64,000 bases of DNA from Epiperipatus broadwayi (lineage: Eukaryota; Onychophora; Udeonychophora; Euonychophora; Peripatidae), in assembly GCA_028023455.1 (NCBI GenBank), contig JAQFVV010006309.1, positions 886,511 to 950,510 on the forward strand, in the 5' to 3' direction. Shown piece by piece: positions 11,316 through 23,867 of the stretch (within the stretch, counting starts at the first letter, position 1; each line of letters starts with the position of its first letter). The translations under genes and the position numbers were made by a program. The notes under the pieces are model-generated. The model did no database searches. It was not told where the DNA came from and was given only the letters and a program-made list of their open reading frames with translations.

Positions 11316-13309
11316 TATATATATATGACAATCTGTATGTACTATAATTTATCATAATAGTAAAGTAAGTAACTTACTGTATTTATTAATAATATGCTCT
11401 TTATTCAACTTAAATTTTAATCATACATATGAAGAGTAATATAATATTAAAGAAAAAAAATCATCATAACATTTAAGTTTTAAACACTGAACAATAAATA
11501 TATTGCAGAAGTAATTACTGTTAATTAATTGTTGTAAATTATTTAAAAACAAAATGAATGTCTTAACTTTTATAATGCATTGTTTATATTATCATCCATG
11601 CTTCATGAATTTTCACATTTTTTTTAACAAATTACTTCCTCTATTAATAAAAGTTGCTTTTAAATCTTTCTTTTCTTATTCTTCTTCACTTCATGCAGTA
11701 TTTGTACTTTTCCCAGTTGAATACAAACTGTTACATTAAAATTTATGATTTTTAAACACAGAAATTGTTTGAGCATTCTTTACTTTGTATTATCTTTAGT
11801 ATTATTAAACAACTAATTTATTTTAGAAGGCATACTATATATGTTTTGGAACAATTTTCTTTTATTATTTGATTATTCTTTTGAATTTTATGATATTAAA
11901 ATCCATTTTTAATTTTTATCATTACCGATAATATTTAGTCTTATTTCTAAAATTTTCTATCACTTATCTAATTTATCTGATATCATGTTCTATTGATGTC
12001 ATTTCACACACATAATTAAATATTACCTGTTTGTATTCAATTTGGATAAAGTAAAAGTATTATATATCAATAACAATAATAATAATGAAAAGATAAACTA
12101 TTTTTATGAACTCTTTATCATCAGTCATGGCCCTTTCATTATTTGGCAGTCAAAAGATAGCAAAGTTATTTTTTAAAAAATATAGAAAGAAATTGTATGC
12201 TTTAGGTATTTCATATAATATGCTATATTATAGATAATTTATTACTCTTTCCAATGATATTTTTAAAATGGCAATATAGCATATATATTATGAATATTTG
12301 TGTAAATTTCATATTTAAAAAATCTTTTTCATAGGAAAAAAATATGGAGAATCCATAACCAAGATTTTTGAAATAAATTATTTTGATGTAAAATTACTGT
12401 TAATTATAAAACAAAATTAAACTTATGTAATATTAATTACATTATTATTATTATTTTATAAAAATAATTAACCATATAATAATATTAATAATATACATGT
12501 TTTTGTATGCAATACATACAATTAATGCTAATAAAGAAAGACTTTTTATATGGATATCTTCTACTTAAGACTCAGAACCTGGTGAAATAATTCAGAATGT
12601 TTATTTTTACAAAAAAAATAAATCTGTTACTAATAGTAATAAATAACTAACCATGTATATATATAATTATATTAAAAAATTTATGATGAATAATTTAAAA
12701 TCATTATAAAACTCTAATTTTAAATCAAACATATAAAAATTTATAATATATGACTAAATTTAAAATTAATTATAAAAATGTTTAAATATTTTTTTATTTT
12801 ATTTTATAATAATTGTTATATTTTTTAAACTTTTATGGTATATTAGTTTTATGGAACATTTAATAATTTAAATTGTTTTATTTGATAATCTCATGATGTT
12901 GTGAAAAAATAATCTTCAATAAATGTGCACAAAAAAGTAATATGGCATTTTTATCTGTGAAAGAATTAAAAGAGTAAGTCATTTGTTTAATCAATGATAT
13001 GCTAATGCAAAAACTTATAAAAATGGATAATATGCAATAATGTATTACAGAAATTCACAACATATACCATTTTATATTTGTATGTAGTTGATAATGAGTA
13101 TGTTACAGTAATTGAAAGTGTTGTTAAAATTTATTACTAATTAATGTTTAAAATTTAAATGTCATCATATGGTTTGTTTGTTTTCTTATTACGTATATTA
13201 GTTATGCTTTGTATTGACTTATATATAATATAGGATAATAAATTGATTTTCTGTACATACCAATAAGTGTATAAAGTCTCTTCATTATATACATATATTA
13301 TATATACAA
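11316..13309. other. Anonymous AT-rich sequence
   Basis: No gene or structured repeat could be supported. The short ORF near 11554 has no recognisable domain. Confidence 0.5.
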
Positions 13310-14105
13310 CATTCATAATCATTTTCAACTATTATCATTCCACTTCAAGATAAAGTTTTCTTCAAGTTTAATCCACTTATCGTTTTTTCTTCACATCAAA
13401 CTAATAAATATCTTTATTTCATCCATCCTTCCATCTCACATATCATTTCTATGTATTTAATACTTTTTGGGATCCAGTTTAAGATTGACAACTTACATAA
13501 TTTTCATCTTTTTTTAGATATATATTCAGTCTATATCCATTGCACTCTTTTAATTGTTTTAAAGATTGTTAATCATATTTACTTGTTCTCTCGTCCATGT
13601 ATCTCATTTTTAATATCTTATTATTATGCCCATCAGCTTTCTTTTCCTACTTTGTGAATGGTCCAAAAGCTTTAAGCTCATTTGTTAAGTGTTTAAGTTT
13701 TCATATATACGTATAAGAACTAGAAGAGCACATTTATTAAAAACCTTTCTCAGAAACATAGATCCATAATTTCTCTTAATATTAAATTATCTTTTTTAAA
13801 AAATGAAAATGTAGTTCTGTGACTAATCTCATCTATTTCATTTCTATCTGTATTAATAATCTGATTAGGCATACAAAGTTATTTTTTTTGTAATTCATGA
13901 TTATTAACTATTATTTTCTTATTCTGAGAAAATCTACTAAACATTATTTTATTGTTTTGGTATTTACCTTAAATCCTACTTTTTAAATTTTTATCCAATA
14001 AATCCCACAACACTTCTTGGATTGGAAATCTTATTGGCAAAAATAATTGCATGAGCTGTAAAATCTAAATGACTTTAATAATCTCCATTAACTTTTCTTA
14101 TCTAT
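13310..14105 (-). pseudogene. Decayed RTE-like reverse transcriptase fragment
   Basis: Follows the same order as the better-kept copy at 30.4-31.2 kb. Matching words run from TCATCCATCCTTCCATCTCACATA near 13417, through TTTGGGATCCAGTTTAAGAT (13467) and CACATTTATTAAAAACCTTTC (13729), to CAAAAATAATTGCAT and GTAAAATCTAAATGACTTTAA near 14040-14080. The last corresponds to the region encoding the catalytic FADD motif, where only the DNA similarity survives. Many stops and frameshifts. It ends near the same 3' boundary as the other copy. Confidence 0.65.
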
Positions 14106-14938
14106 TATAGGAAACAATTGAGATAAAGGCCGACCATAGACCAAGAGGTATGAAAAAATATTACCTAATATTATAGCATGTGCTAAAACACAGAACCCTA
14201 GAAAGATGTACAGTATTAAGCCATGTGATAATGATATGTTATAGATTCATTGAACTAATCAAGAAACCCTTCCATAAGTGCTGCTCCCTAAATTGACTCT
14301 CATCAATCCCTGTACCCAAGTTAAGAAGTAATTATTTTACACAATAAATTATATTTACCATGTACTTTACATATTTATAATATAAAATACAATAAAACAT
14401 AAAATGCATGTTCATTAAATTACTACACTGATGTTCAAATACATGTTACTTAAATCCATTGGCTATTAGCCAATCAATTAATAGCACATTTCTTAAATTT
14501 AATGACAAATATAATTCAAATGCATATTTTTCTTTTGTTTTTTATAAAAACATAAAATCTTAAGAGTTGATGATATGCTTTTTCACTTCCATTTATAAGA
14601 AATACTCATAAATTAATTGATTTGTACATAGGTTCTCTGAGAATCCATGATATTTGAGATTTAGAATAGATATTTTAATCAAATTCTCCTCGAAAGTTAA
14701 TGAAATTGCATAGCTTTGTTTTAGGGATTATTCTGAAATTGAAATGTCAAGGACAAAGGATGATTGTTAAAACAAATAATTGTCTCATGATTGCTATAAC
14801 AGTTAAAATAGTCTCCTGGTCAGCTGTTATTTCTTTGAACACTATTGTGATTTCAAGAAGATAACTCATACTATCATTTGTAATATAAATTCAAAGAGAA
14901 ACTATAATTAATTCTTTGTCATCTGGACAATAGCACAC
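14106..14938. other. Anonymous sequence
   Basis: No gene seen. A short stretch around 14130-14330 is slightly richer in GC than its surroundings but has no ORF or repeat structure I recognise. Confidence 0.4.
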
Positions 14939-15196
14939 AAAGATTAAAATTGCATTCCATTCCACACATATATGATACTAGAAGTATCTAAGTTGTGAAA
15001 ATAAAACCTTATATTCAAAGCTAATACTGCATTCTGTTCTGCACATATATAATACTTCCATATATGTTAAAGTTCATGAAAACAAAATTTATCTAAAGTT
15101 AAATGCAGTACTTCATTTTGCACTTTACAACACTACTATGGGTGTTAAAGTTATGAAGATAAACTTTACTTAAGATTAAACATATTCTGTAAACAA
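14939..15196. repeat. 78-bp tandem repeat, about 3.3 copies
   Basis: Units start with AAAG at 14939, 15017 and 15095, and a partial AAGATTAAA at 15172. Each carries the order ATTA or CTAAT, GCATTC or GTACTTC, CACATATAT or CACTTTACA, AAGT, GTGAAAATAAA or ATGAAGATAAA. The spacing is regular at 78 bp although the units have diverged. No coding frame is conserved. Confidence 0.7.
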
Positions 15197-16130
15197 TAAG
15201 GAATTTCAAATAGACTGACCTTTTAGAACTGCTATTCCTGTCATTGTGGTTGACAATAACCTGAACATATTTGTTAGGATTAGCTATACATTTTGCTATT
15301 CATATTTAATAATATTATTACTTGATTTATTTAAGAGAAGTTTTAATTTAACTTCCTTTTTTATCTTTACAGACTTTTCTTTTTTTAAGAGAAGTTTTCA
15401 TTTTCATTATATGTTTAACAGTAAAAAATAAAATAAATTTTTAATTTTTATTATACACTTGCTGTCATTACAGCAATTCTAAAAAAAAACAAATCTCTCT
15501 GACAGTTCTAATTTTTTCTTAGCCAATTAAATTTCTTCTCATCTGTATATGTTTTAAAAAATGAAAAAGAAAAAAAATGCATTCATCTTATCATATCCTA
15601 TAAATTAATTTAAAAGAAATTAAATAAATCCTTCAATTAAACCAAAATAATCTTTAAGATCATTTAAAGAAAAAAACAACAAATAATAATTATTAGTTTT
15701 TTATTTATCTCACTATACTTGATGTAATGTGATGTTGGTTGCTACCTTTAGGTTAAGCACAGCTTATCTGACTTAGTTTTTGGAAACAGAGCAAAACTAA
15801 TATATGAAAGAAAGGGAAGAAGAGAAATAAAATAAAAAAATTACATGATAATAAAAAAGAAAAAATGGAATTATATAATCTCATTATTCAATAAATTTGA
15901 ACACAAGGGACAAGCATACTAAATGCCAGCCATGATAATCAAGTCATCTGGAGAAAGATAGAGAAATTTTTACTAGTTCTACCAAGCTATTTATATTTTG
16001 TATCAAAATATAAGGTTGCAATATATATATATTTGTGTATTTTATATATATACATAATTTATTAAATTAATTTTTAAATAGATAGTTGTATTTAAAAATC
16101 TTTTATTAAATTAACCAAAATAATATCTAA
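15197..16130. other. Anonymous AT-rich sequence
   Basis: Nothing beyond short T-rich ORFs and homopolymer runs was recognised. Confidence 0.5.
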
Positions 16131-16140
16131 AAATCAATAC

Positions 16141-16410
16141 CTTCAGTATTTTACTCATTATATTTAGATAACATATCATACTATTTACTCCTTAGACACT
16201 TTATCAATACTTTTATTTGTATTATCTGTAGTACACTAACAGTTTTAACTATCCTGCAATCATCATCAGAGTTCTTGTTGGTAATAGAATTAACAAGAAC
16301 TCTGATGATGACTGCAGGACAGTTGAAACTGTTAATGTAATACAAATAATACAAATAAAATATTGATAAAGTGTCTAAGAAGGAGTAAATGGTATGATAT
16401 GTTATAATAG
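16141..16410. mobile_element. Hairpin element with 10-bp flanking repeats
   Basis: Arms at about 16168-16277 and 16295-16405 are near-perfect complements (ATAACATATCATA against TATGATATGTTAT at the ends). The hairpin is preceded by a 27-base non-palindromic extension (16141-16167). The whole is flanked by AAATCAATAC at 16131-16140 and 16411-16420, a plausible target-site duplication. The plus strand contains a hammerhead-like core at 16302-16329. Long variable duplications plus a one-sided extension resemble a truncated Penelope-like element with inverted terminal repeats. An ordinary MITE is the alternative. Confidence 0.6.
16302..16329 (+). ncRNA. Hammerhead-like CTGATGA-stem-GAAAC
   Basis: CTGATGA (16302-16308), one unpaired T, GACTG (16310-16314), loop CAGGA, CAGTT (16320-16324), GAAAC (16325-16329). 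The 5-bp stem II has one G-T wobble. The opposite arm (minus strand, about 16240-16269) holds the same motif with AAAAC for GAAAC. Stem III could form between ACTGTT after GAA and AACAGT in the left arm, but the cleavage strand is not certain. Confidence 0.45.
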
Positions 16411-16420
16411 AAATCAATAC

Positions 16421-17559
16421 ATAGGAAAAGAAGAAGTAGAAAATTATATTGAGATAACATGGATCAGGAATTTTCAATGTTTTTGATCCCCTTACCTACC
16501 CACCCCTGGTTTTTAGAAAATTATCTGGCACCCCCTATTTACTTAGAATAAAAAATAATCAATTGGAAAGTGTGGTGTGCAATACATCATGCATATGCAG
16601 GAGGTACAGATGCCACAAAAATGAACCACAAGGTCATGCTGATCTGGCAGTTTCAATAGCTATCTTGAATCTTAAGCAAGTATTATGAGTTATCATATCC
16701 TGCAGTAAGAAATGAGTTCATGTCTGAAAAGAGATCTAAAATGTTGCTGGTGTGATGACAGAAAATACCAACATGGAATAGCCCAGAAATCTTGATAGCA
16801 GTATTACTTTTCGATTAGATATTATAACTACTTTTGGAATATATTAATAGCATAATATACTTATATGCCAGCTATTTATTGTATTCCCTGTGGGGAACAG
16901 TTATCCTAGATTGGGAACCTCTCATGTAGGTGGTAAAAATAGTTTTAATAAATTTGGATAATTATATAAAAAAAGGATATTAAGCAAATTTTAAAATAAA
17001 TACTTCTTAGTGCACTTTACTTTTAACTTTAACAAATACATTTCTCTTTAACTTTTATTTAATTAAGAGTTTAAATGAACTAATCAATATTCAAATTTAC
17101 TTAGGAAGAAATATGACAATAATAAAAAGAAAAGTTAAAATCATAAATATTCATACATATATAACAAAGATATTTACAATTGTGCTAAAGAACATTATTT
17201 CTCTTGAAATTCAATTATATTTAAAAGTTAATAGTATTTTACATTTTGAATCTTTTCTTTTCTTTCAATGAAATGTTCTTTTTTTATATGCACAAAAATA
17301 AGAATAATAAAACTTGTTTAAATCTATTGATTACTGACTTTTTTAGAAATTTTATTAAAAATACAAATTTCACAATTATATTAGTTTATATTATAACAAA
17401 GATAAAATATTGAAATCTCTATAAAGCTAACATGCTATAAAAAACTAATGCTAAGAAAATATGATTACAGTATTACAAAATGAAAATAAAAAAGAATTTA
17501 AACGTTTTTAAGATTATAATTTTAAATCTATTTATATTATGTCCCATGGGTAGGTCCAA
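16421..17559. other. Anonymous sequence
   Basis: About 16480-16900 is a less AT-rich patch (CCACCCCTGG, CACCCCC) with no ORF or recognised domain. The remainder is AT-rich and featureless to my reading. Confidence 0.4.
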
Positions 17560-18000
17560 AGAGTAATGCATCAACAATTCATCCATTTTTCATTTCATTC
17601 TCTTCATTGCCCAGCTCTTCAATTCCATATAATTCTTCACATCTCTTATATCATCAAATTATGTCAATCTTTTCCATTCTTTCTTCTTACTCTCATTCAC
17701 CATTCTCTCCAAAACAACTTTTATTAAGCTATATTTTTTCTTAATATATATTCAATCCAGTTTCTTTTTCTGATTTCTTCAATCTTCTTTTTTCATTATT
17801 TTATGCATCCAACTTATTTTTTCCATTCTTTTCCATGTTTATATCTAAAAGGCTTCGACTCTGTTTCTAACTTTATTACTCATTGACCACATTTCACAAC
17901 CATATAGTACATTTTACACATAGCATTTAATTAATCTTTTTCTTATTCTTTCTTCAAAGGTTCACAAAATATTTTCTTTCTTTTAATAAATCCCTCGTTT
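17560..18000 (-). pseudogene. 3' fragment of a second LINE lineage
   Basis: Read on the minus strand, the broken frame gives RIRKRLIKCYV, then VLYGCEMWSMSNK, RVEAF, WKRMEKISWM, KRNWIEYILR and later KVVLERMVNESKKKEW. This is the characteristic region C-terminal to the reverse-transcriptase domain of RTE-like non-LTR retrotransposons (family motif LLYGCETW, then a RLEAFEMWCWRRM type segment). In-frame stops occur after CYV and EAF, with frameshifts later. It differs in sequence from the element at 30.4 kb and so represents another lineage. Confidence 0.75.
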
Positions 18001-19119
18001 TAAATAGACTTTTAAAAAAAAATAAATTTCTGACACAATATTTTTTTCATAGCTAAGTGCTCACTTCTAGACACACACACAAAATATATAAATGCCTCTC
18101 TTCAATAAACCCATATAAATCATATATATAACTTACATAAGACATTATATTTAAATAATAATTATTTACCACCATATTGCTTTTGCAATATGCTCAATCC
18201 GAGACGATCTAGGAGTCAAGGGAATAACAAAAATTAAATAATCAAATACATAAATAATAAATCTGTCTATCTATCTATGGTATATCAATAGCAACAAACA
18301 AAAAAAAATCACTCTTCTTTTAACTTAAAAAAAAATTCACTTGTAAAGTTATGAAAATGATTCCAGATGAGCATGGTTAGTAAACATAAAAACAAATTCC
18401 TATATAATGAACATTTATAATTTAAATTTAATTCAGCAATCTCCAATGTTCTTAGCAACAGCAATAGAGCTTACTTATATGATATGTAAGTAATAAACTT
18501 TTATACAATAACTGAGATATGGAAAGATAGTTTCAGCTACGTATTCCTTTTATAATGATCATTTAATTAATTCTGGAAATATTTTAATTTAACAGTAACT
18601 TTAGCAGATTTCCCAAAAAAAAAAAAACATTATCTTGACATACACTTATAAACTATCACAAATATAATTATTTTTGGTCTGTTGTTAATTATTCACATAG
18701 ATCTACGATTCCTTAAGCAATAATACTTTTATTCTACAATAAGTCCATATATCAAGGAGAACAAGAAATATGTAATATTAATGTCCTTCTACTTAATTTA
18801 AACATGTCATATCAAATAAATACTAATAATTAATCAATTATTTTGGAAGCCACACATTCACTTTGTTGATAAAGTAATTTATAGGCATGAATAACAAGCA
18901 TAATCATTCTCATGGAGTAATTCAAATATATAGCATAGAAATATTATACTCACATCCTTCCATTTTAACTTGACTTTTATATAAGCAGAATATAATTTAA
19001 GCTGAGAGTCTATAGTAAGTTTTGTTAAATAGTCCTGCATAGATTTTCTTAAGATATTATAAAGTTCACACAATTTTATTAAAGGATTATAAAGTTCATG
19101 CACTTTCATTTTCTTCTTC

Positions 19120-19120
<1 letters not shown>
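18001..19120. other. Anonymous AT-rich sequence
   Basis: Small CTAT and CA runs occur near 18070 and 18260. No gene is supported. Confidence 0.45.

Positions 19121-19174
<54 letters not shown>
19121..19174. repeat. (TAA)n microsatellite
   Basis: About 18 uninterrupted TAA triplets. The minus-strand ORF across it, with a long isoleucine run, is an artefact of the repeat. Confidence 0.95.
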
Positions 19175-19177
<3 letters not shown>

Positions 19178-20399
19178 TAAGCAAACAAAGTAGATTAAAT
19201 TTATCAGCATAGAAATACATTTTAAAAAATGATAGTGTTAATTTAACATTTAACTGAGTGGAGGAAATGAAAAATATACTTTTTTTATAAATTAGCCTGA
19301 CATTCTTCCTTGAAGTTGCCTGGTAGTTAAAATTCCCATAATTTCTTTTATAAAATAATAATGTTTAAAAATTTTCACTTTGGAGTTTAAACCAACTTGA
19401 TTTCTGGAAGAGTAGAAGTGGCAGAAGCAGAATGAACCCAACAATGAATATTGACCAAAGAATAATGAATAATAATAATGATCAATTTTTATTACTGACT
19501 ATCACTTAAATACATATCTGATCTATCAATAAAGAGGTCATTCTTATCCTTTAAAGGTTAGCTCCACCCTTTGCACTCAGTAATTAAAGAAAAAATATTC
19601 AAGATATCTTTTCTTGAAAGGAAAAAAAACATTTTATTTTCTAAATTAAATCAAACTAAATAAAGCAAATAATTTTTTTTTTATACTTTTGAAATAAATG
19701 AATATTAATTAATTAGTAAAATAAAATAGTTGATAACATAATTTAATTTGTCAAATAATTCACTAATCCAGATATCCATTAATTACTCAAAATATATTTA
19801 CATCTGTTATTAGAGATATTTACTCTAATTTTAAATGTTTTATTGTAGAATGTAAACTTTTATATTGTAATTAAATATAAAATGAAATTGAAAGATGATA
19901 CAGACATACATGCATACACATATGCTGCTATATGAATACTAAATTATCCTAACATATGACTGATATGGTTATGAGTTAAATATACTTCACTGACTATATT
20001 ACTTATACATGAATGGGTGTGACAATGAATAAACAGATCAGAAAACCATCTAAACAATTATCAACCACTATTCCACAAATGAATAAAATAAATTTACATC
20101 AACCTAACTTGTTTATCAACAATTTCTGAAATAATCCACCCCCTTTTCTTGCATTAAATACTTCATCAAATATAATAATACTAACAAATGCTTATAAAAA
20201 TTCCCACTAACATTCATAAGCAACTTATATATAAGGTTTTAGATTAATAACAGAAAAATTTTAAAGTCTTAGTGCTATTTCTTTTTTTTTTTTTTAGTTA
20301 AATGTGGTTATTCACCACTGACCCAGTATACTTAATTACTTGTGCCCATTCAGGTCACTATATATATATATTAGTATGACAAATATTATACAAATAATG
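19175..20399. other. Anonymous AT-rich sequence
   Basis: No gene or repeat with clear structure was recognised. Confidence 0.45.
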
Positions 20400-20480
20400 A
20401 AGACATATGTGAGAGATTGTGCCTTGGACTAATCATGGACTACTACTTCAATATGAAATACACACTTTGGAGATTATCTG
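20400..20480 (+). repeat. Heavily decayed ribozyme-family copy
   Basis: Retains CATATGTGAGAGAT (20404), GGACTAATCATGGAC where GGACCAACTGATGAG is expected, GAAATACA (20455) and TTTGGAGATTATCT (20466). The stem II hairpin is destroyed, so no ribozyme function is expected. Confidence 0.55.
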
Positions 20481-21475
20481 TATCTTTTTCAGAAGTCTTT
20501 ATTTATATGTTTCAAGAATATTAAAACAAAGATTTTCATGGTTTAAAAGATGTTTTAGTTGGATTTCACCAATGTTGGTCTAGATAACAAAATATGACCC
20601 AATAGCTACAGCCAAATATTTTTAATACTAGCAATTCTATCCACAGTTTCTGAGCCATCTTGTTTATCTAGACAATGGCAGGTATGATTAAACTAAAACA
20701 TCAGTGCTATCCAATAATATTTTGTAGTAATAAAAAACACTAGTATTACAAATAATAATTAATCCTTGTTGTAAGGATCTATTGGTTTATCCTTTTAAAC
20801 TGAATGCATTTTTGATACTGTATATGATAATCATGATTTTTAGTCACTGTTAGAAAGAGCTACAATAATAAATACCTATAATTAGAATTATTTTCTTTGT
20901 TAATATATATTATTAATAATGATTTATTAATTATACGCATATAGAAAATGACATAATATTTTTACTATTTAATCAATTCATTTTTATTTATCCATGTGGT
21001 CAATAAACATCACATGATCAACATATGTATAGTGAGTTTTGCCTGTTTTATCCTTGATGCCAAAAAATAATATTTTTTTTTATGTGTAATAGATTTATTT
21101 ATTGCATCAAGCCATGATGCCAATAATTGTATTTTTGTGCCTGAATTGAAGGAAACTTTTTTTCAGGTCTCAAGATAGATTTGTATTTTGTTTCTATTTT
21201 CTAACTCAGAGCTAATCTAGCTAGCCATCCATCTATTAGTTAGTAAATGATTTCTATTTTTATTTTTTAAAAGATAGAAGTCCCAAGATAATCTGAATTG
21301 GTTAGATGAATATTAGTGTGCTGACTGTAGAGAAAACTTCAAACAATGATAGGTGAGATGTCATATTATACAGATACTGAGTTCTTAGTTTACTTTCACT
21401 TGTTATAAATTTGCAAGAGAAGCACACAAAATTTTAAAAATTAATCTTGTCAGTTTTGTATTTTTAATTGTATTC
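20481..21475. other. Anonymous sequence left of the large palindrome
   Basis: No gene seen. The local 8-base word ATCTTTTT at 21476 is duplicated on the far side of the palindrome. Confidence 0.45.
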
Positions 21476-21483
21476 ATCTTTTT

Positions 21484-22748
21484 GGTAAAACTGACTTATA
21501 GCGGCTTGAACACTTCGCCCTCTATTTTTAAAAAACTTAACTACTCCCCCCCCCCTAATAACTATATCCAAATTTAATAAGTGTATGTAACTATATCTAA
21601 GTCTAAAAGTTAATAATAAAAAAAGAAAAAAAAACTCACATTTACATGCGTATTTTTCACTTATAGCGGTCTTTGCTGTATATATAACTGTAAATAAATT
21701 AAGTATATTAACTATATAAATGTTTTTACATAAAGAAGAATAAATAACAAAAAAATGAACTTACATTTAGGATCCGTGTGTCGAACTACGTCATTCTCAC
21801 TATGTAATTGCAAAGTATATCTAACTATAAATGTATTTTTTACATGAAGATTAATAAATAAAATGGATGTAAGAAAACTTACTTTTTTAGGCTCTATTTA
21901 GTCTCACCCAAAAAGTCCCTGCTGTAAAAATTATGAACTACTTTTCTCACGTGTGCTTTTTGACACATGTAAAATTCTGAACTACTTTTGCTTTACCGTG
22001 TGGAATTTTGTCTTTATAAAAAATGGCAGCTAGAGTGGCTATCACAACAATAGTGTCTCCAAATGAGATTATGGATGTTTTGGATGTTCTGGCAGAAACA
22101 TGGAATACTCATCGTCTGATAGAACAATTGCAAACTGTGGAATTGACCACACTTCATCCGAAACATCCATAATCTCATTTGGAGGCACTATTGTTATGAT
22201 AGCCACTCTAGCTGCCATTTTTTATAAAGACAAAATTCCACGCGGTAAAGCAAAAGTAGTTCAGAATTTTACACGTGTCAAAAAGCACACGTGAGAAAAG
22301 TAGTTCATAATTTTTACAGCAGGGACTTTTTGGGTGAGACTAAATAGAGCCTAAAAAAGTAAGTTTTCTTACATCCATTTTATTTATTAATCTCCATGTA
22401 AAAATACATTTATAGTTAGATATACTTTGCAATTACATAGTGAGAATGATGTAGTTCGACACACGGATCCTAAATGTAAGTTCATTTTTTTGTTATTTAT
22501 TCTTCTTTATGTAAAAACATTTATATAGTTAATATACCTAATTTATTTACAGTTATATATACAGCAAAGACCACTATAAGTGAAAAATACGCATGTAAAT
22601 GTAAATTTTTTTTTTATTAACATTTAGACGTAGATATAGTTACATACACTTATTAAATTTGGATATAGTTATTAGGGGGGGAGGGGAGTAGTTAAGTTTT
22701 TTAAAAATAGAGGGCGAAGTATTCAAGCCGCTATAAGTCAGTTTTACC
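21484..22748. mobile_element. 1265-bp near-perfect foldback element with 8-bp TSD
   Basis: The left end GGTAAAACTGACTTATAGCG is the exact complement of the right end. Pairing continues through matched blocks (GCCCTC/GAGGGC, the C-run at 21544 against the G-run at 22674, GGATCC at both 21770 and 22464) almost to the centre near 22116, leaving a loop of only tens of bases. Flanking ATCTTTTT at 21476-21483 and 22749-22756 is an 8-bp target-site duplication. Eight-base duplications are typical of hAT-class transposons, although the extremely long inverted ends also recall Mutator-like foldbacks. The 64-codon ORF at 22100-22294 is a by-product of the right arm, not a gene. Confidence 0.85.
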
Positions 22749-22756
22749 ATCTTTTT

Positions 22757-23865
22757 TTTTTTTTTAGCTAAGTCAGTTACTACTAATTGGATGCAAGTTC
22801 TTTTATGAAGTTAAGGCGAAATCTCATTTGGATATTATCTAATTATGCATAATTAAATATTTGATAAATGGGCAAATTTTGTGGGTAATATAATATCAAT
22901 AAATAAATATTTTCTGCTTCTGGTGAAAAATAGCTGTCATATCAAACTATTATAACTTAATATAAAGTCTGAAAATATGAAAAGAAATCCTCAAATGGCA
23001 AAGATAACATTTAAGAGACTTTTTGTAAATAGGGAAAAGCCTATCAATGAGAGAGAAGATTCTGTCAAAAAAATATTTTCTTCTTAATTAGTAACATACT
23101 TGTTTTGCTTTTTAAAATAGTTTGTGTGTGCATGTTTTATGGGTATTATATTTATTTGTAATGAAAATTTAGTTGATTAACGAATAAGATTAAATTTTTT
23201 TTTACTCTTATAAAACTAATATTTTAGTTAACAAAAAGAAAATAGTTGTAGGGCATTTAAATTAATGGATGAATAATAATATATATTTTAAACAGCAAAG
23301 TAAAATGAAAACAGATAAAATAGAAAAGAAATACTTTAAAAAATAATATGGATCAGATGTCATTAACAAATTGATCTTATTATTATTAAATTGATTTTTT
23401 TAAAAAATTTTTTTAGCTAAGAGTTAGTTACTCTAAAAATATTTGTCCTTTAATATCACTCTTTTATAAGAGTGAGAATCATAAAGGGCAGCAAAAAATA
23501 ATCTATTTATTGAAAAAAGTGAATGTATTAAAAACAATGAAATTATATACAAGTATTTGTAAGAAAAACAGATAAACAAGGACCATTAAATTGTACATAA
23601 TGAAAAAGAAAAAAGCAAATACAAAATTTAATTAAATAAAGACCAGTATAGATAGGTATTAATGATATTGCATTTAAAAGGGTAATGAAAGAAAAAGATT
23701 TTTTGGTAAAGTATTTTATAAGTCTGAGATGTGATTAGAGGATTTCTTTCCATTAGCAAAATTCTAATAATGAAAAGTTAATGAGTGTGAAGACTTTTCA
23801 GGGCAATTTATTTCATGTCGCAAACACTAAATGTGTTCTGAAAAACAGTTCATATTTAATCATTA
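22757..23865. other. Anonymous AT-rich sequence
   Basis: No coding similarity. A small inverted pair (CTCTTTTATAAGAGTGAGAA) near 23459 is too short to classify. Confidence 0.45.
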
Positions 23866-23867
23866 AA

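Noticed and set aside
18879-19220. 113-codon minus-strand ORF
   Set aside because: Carried open by the (TAA)n microsatellite (isoleucine run); no domain on either side.
22100-22294. 64-codon plus-strand ORF with a plausible protein-like composition
   Set aside because: It lies wholly in the loop and right arm of the 1265-bp palindrome and shows no family similarity; it is a by-product of the foldback.
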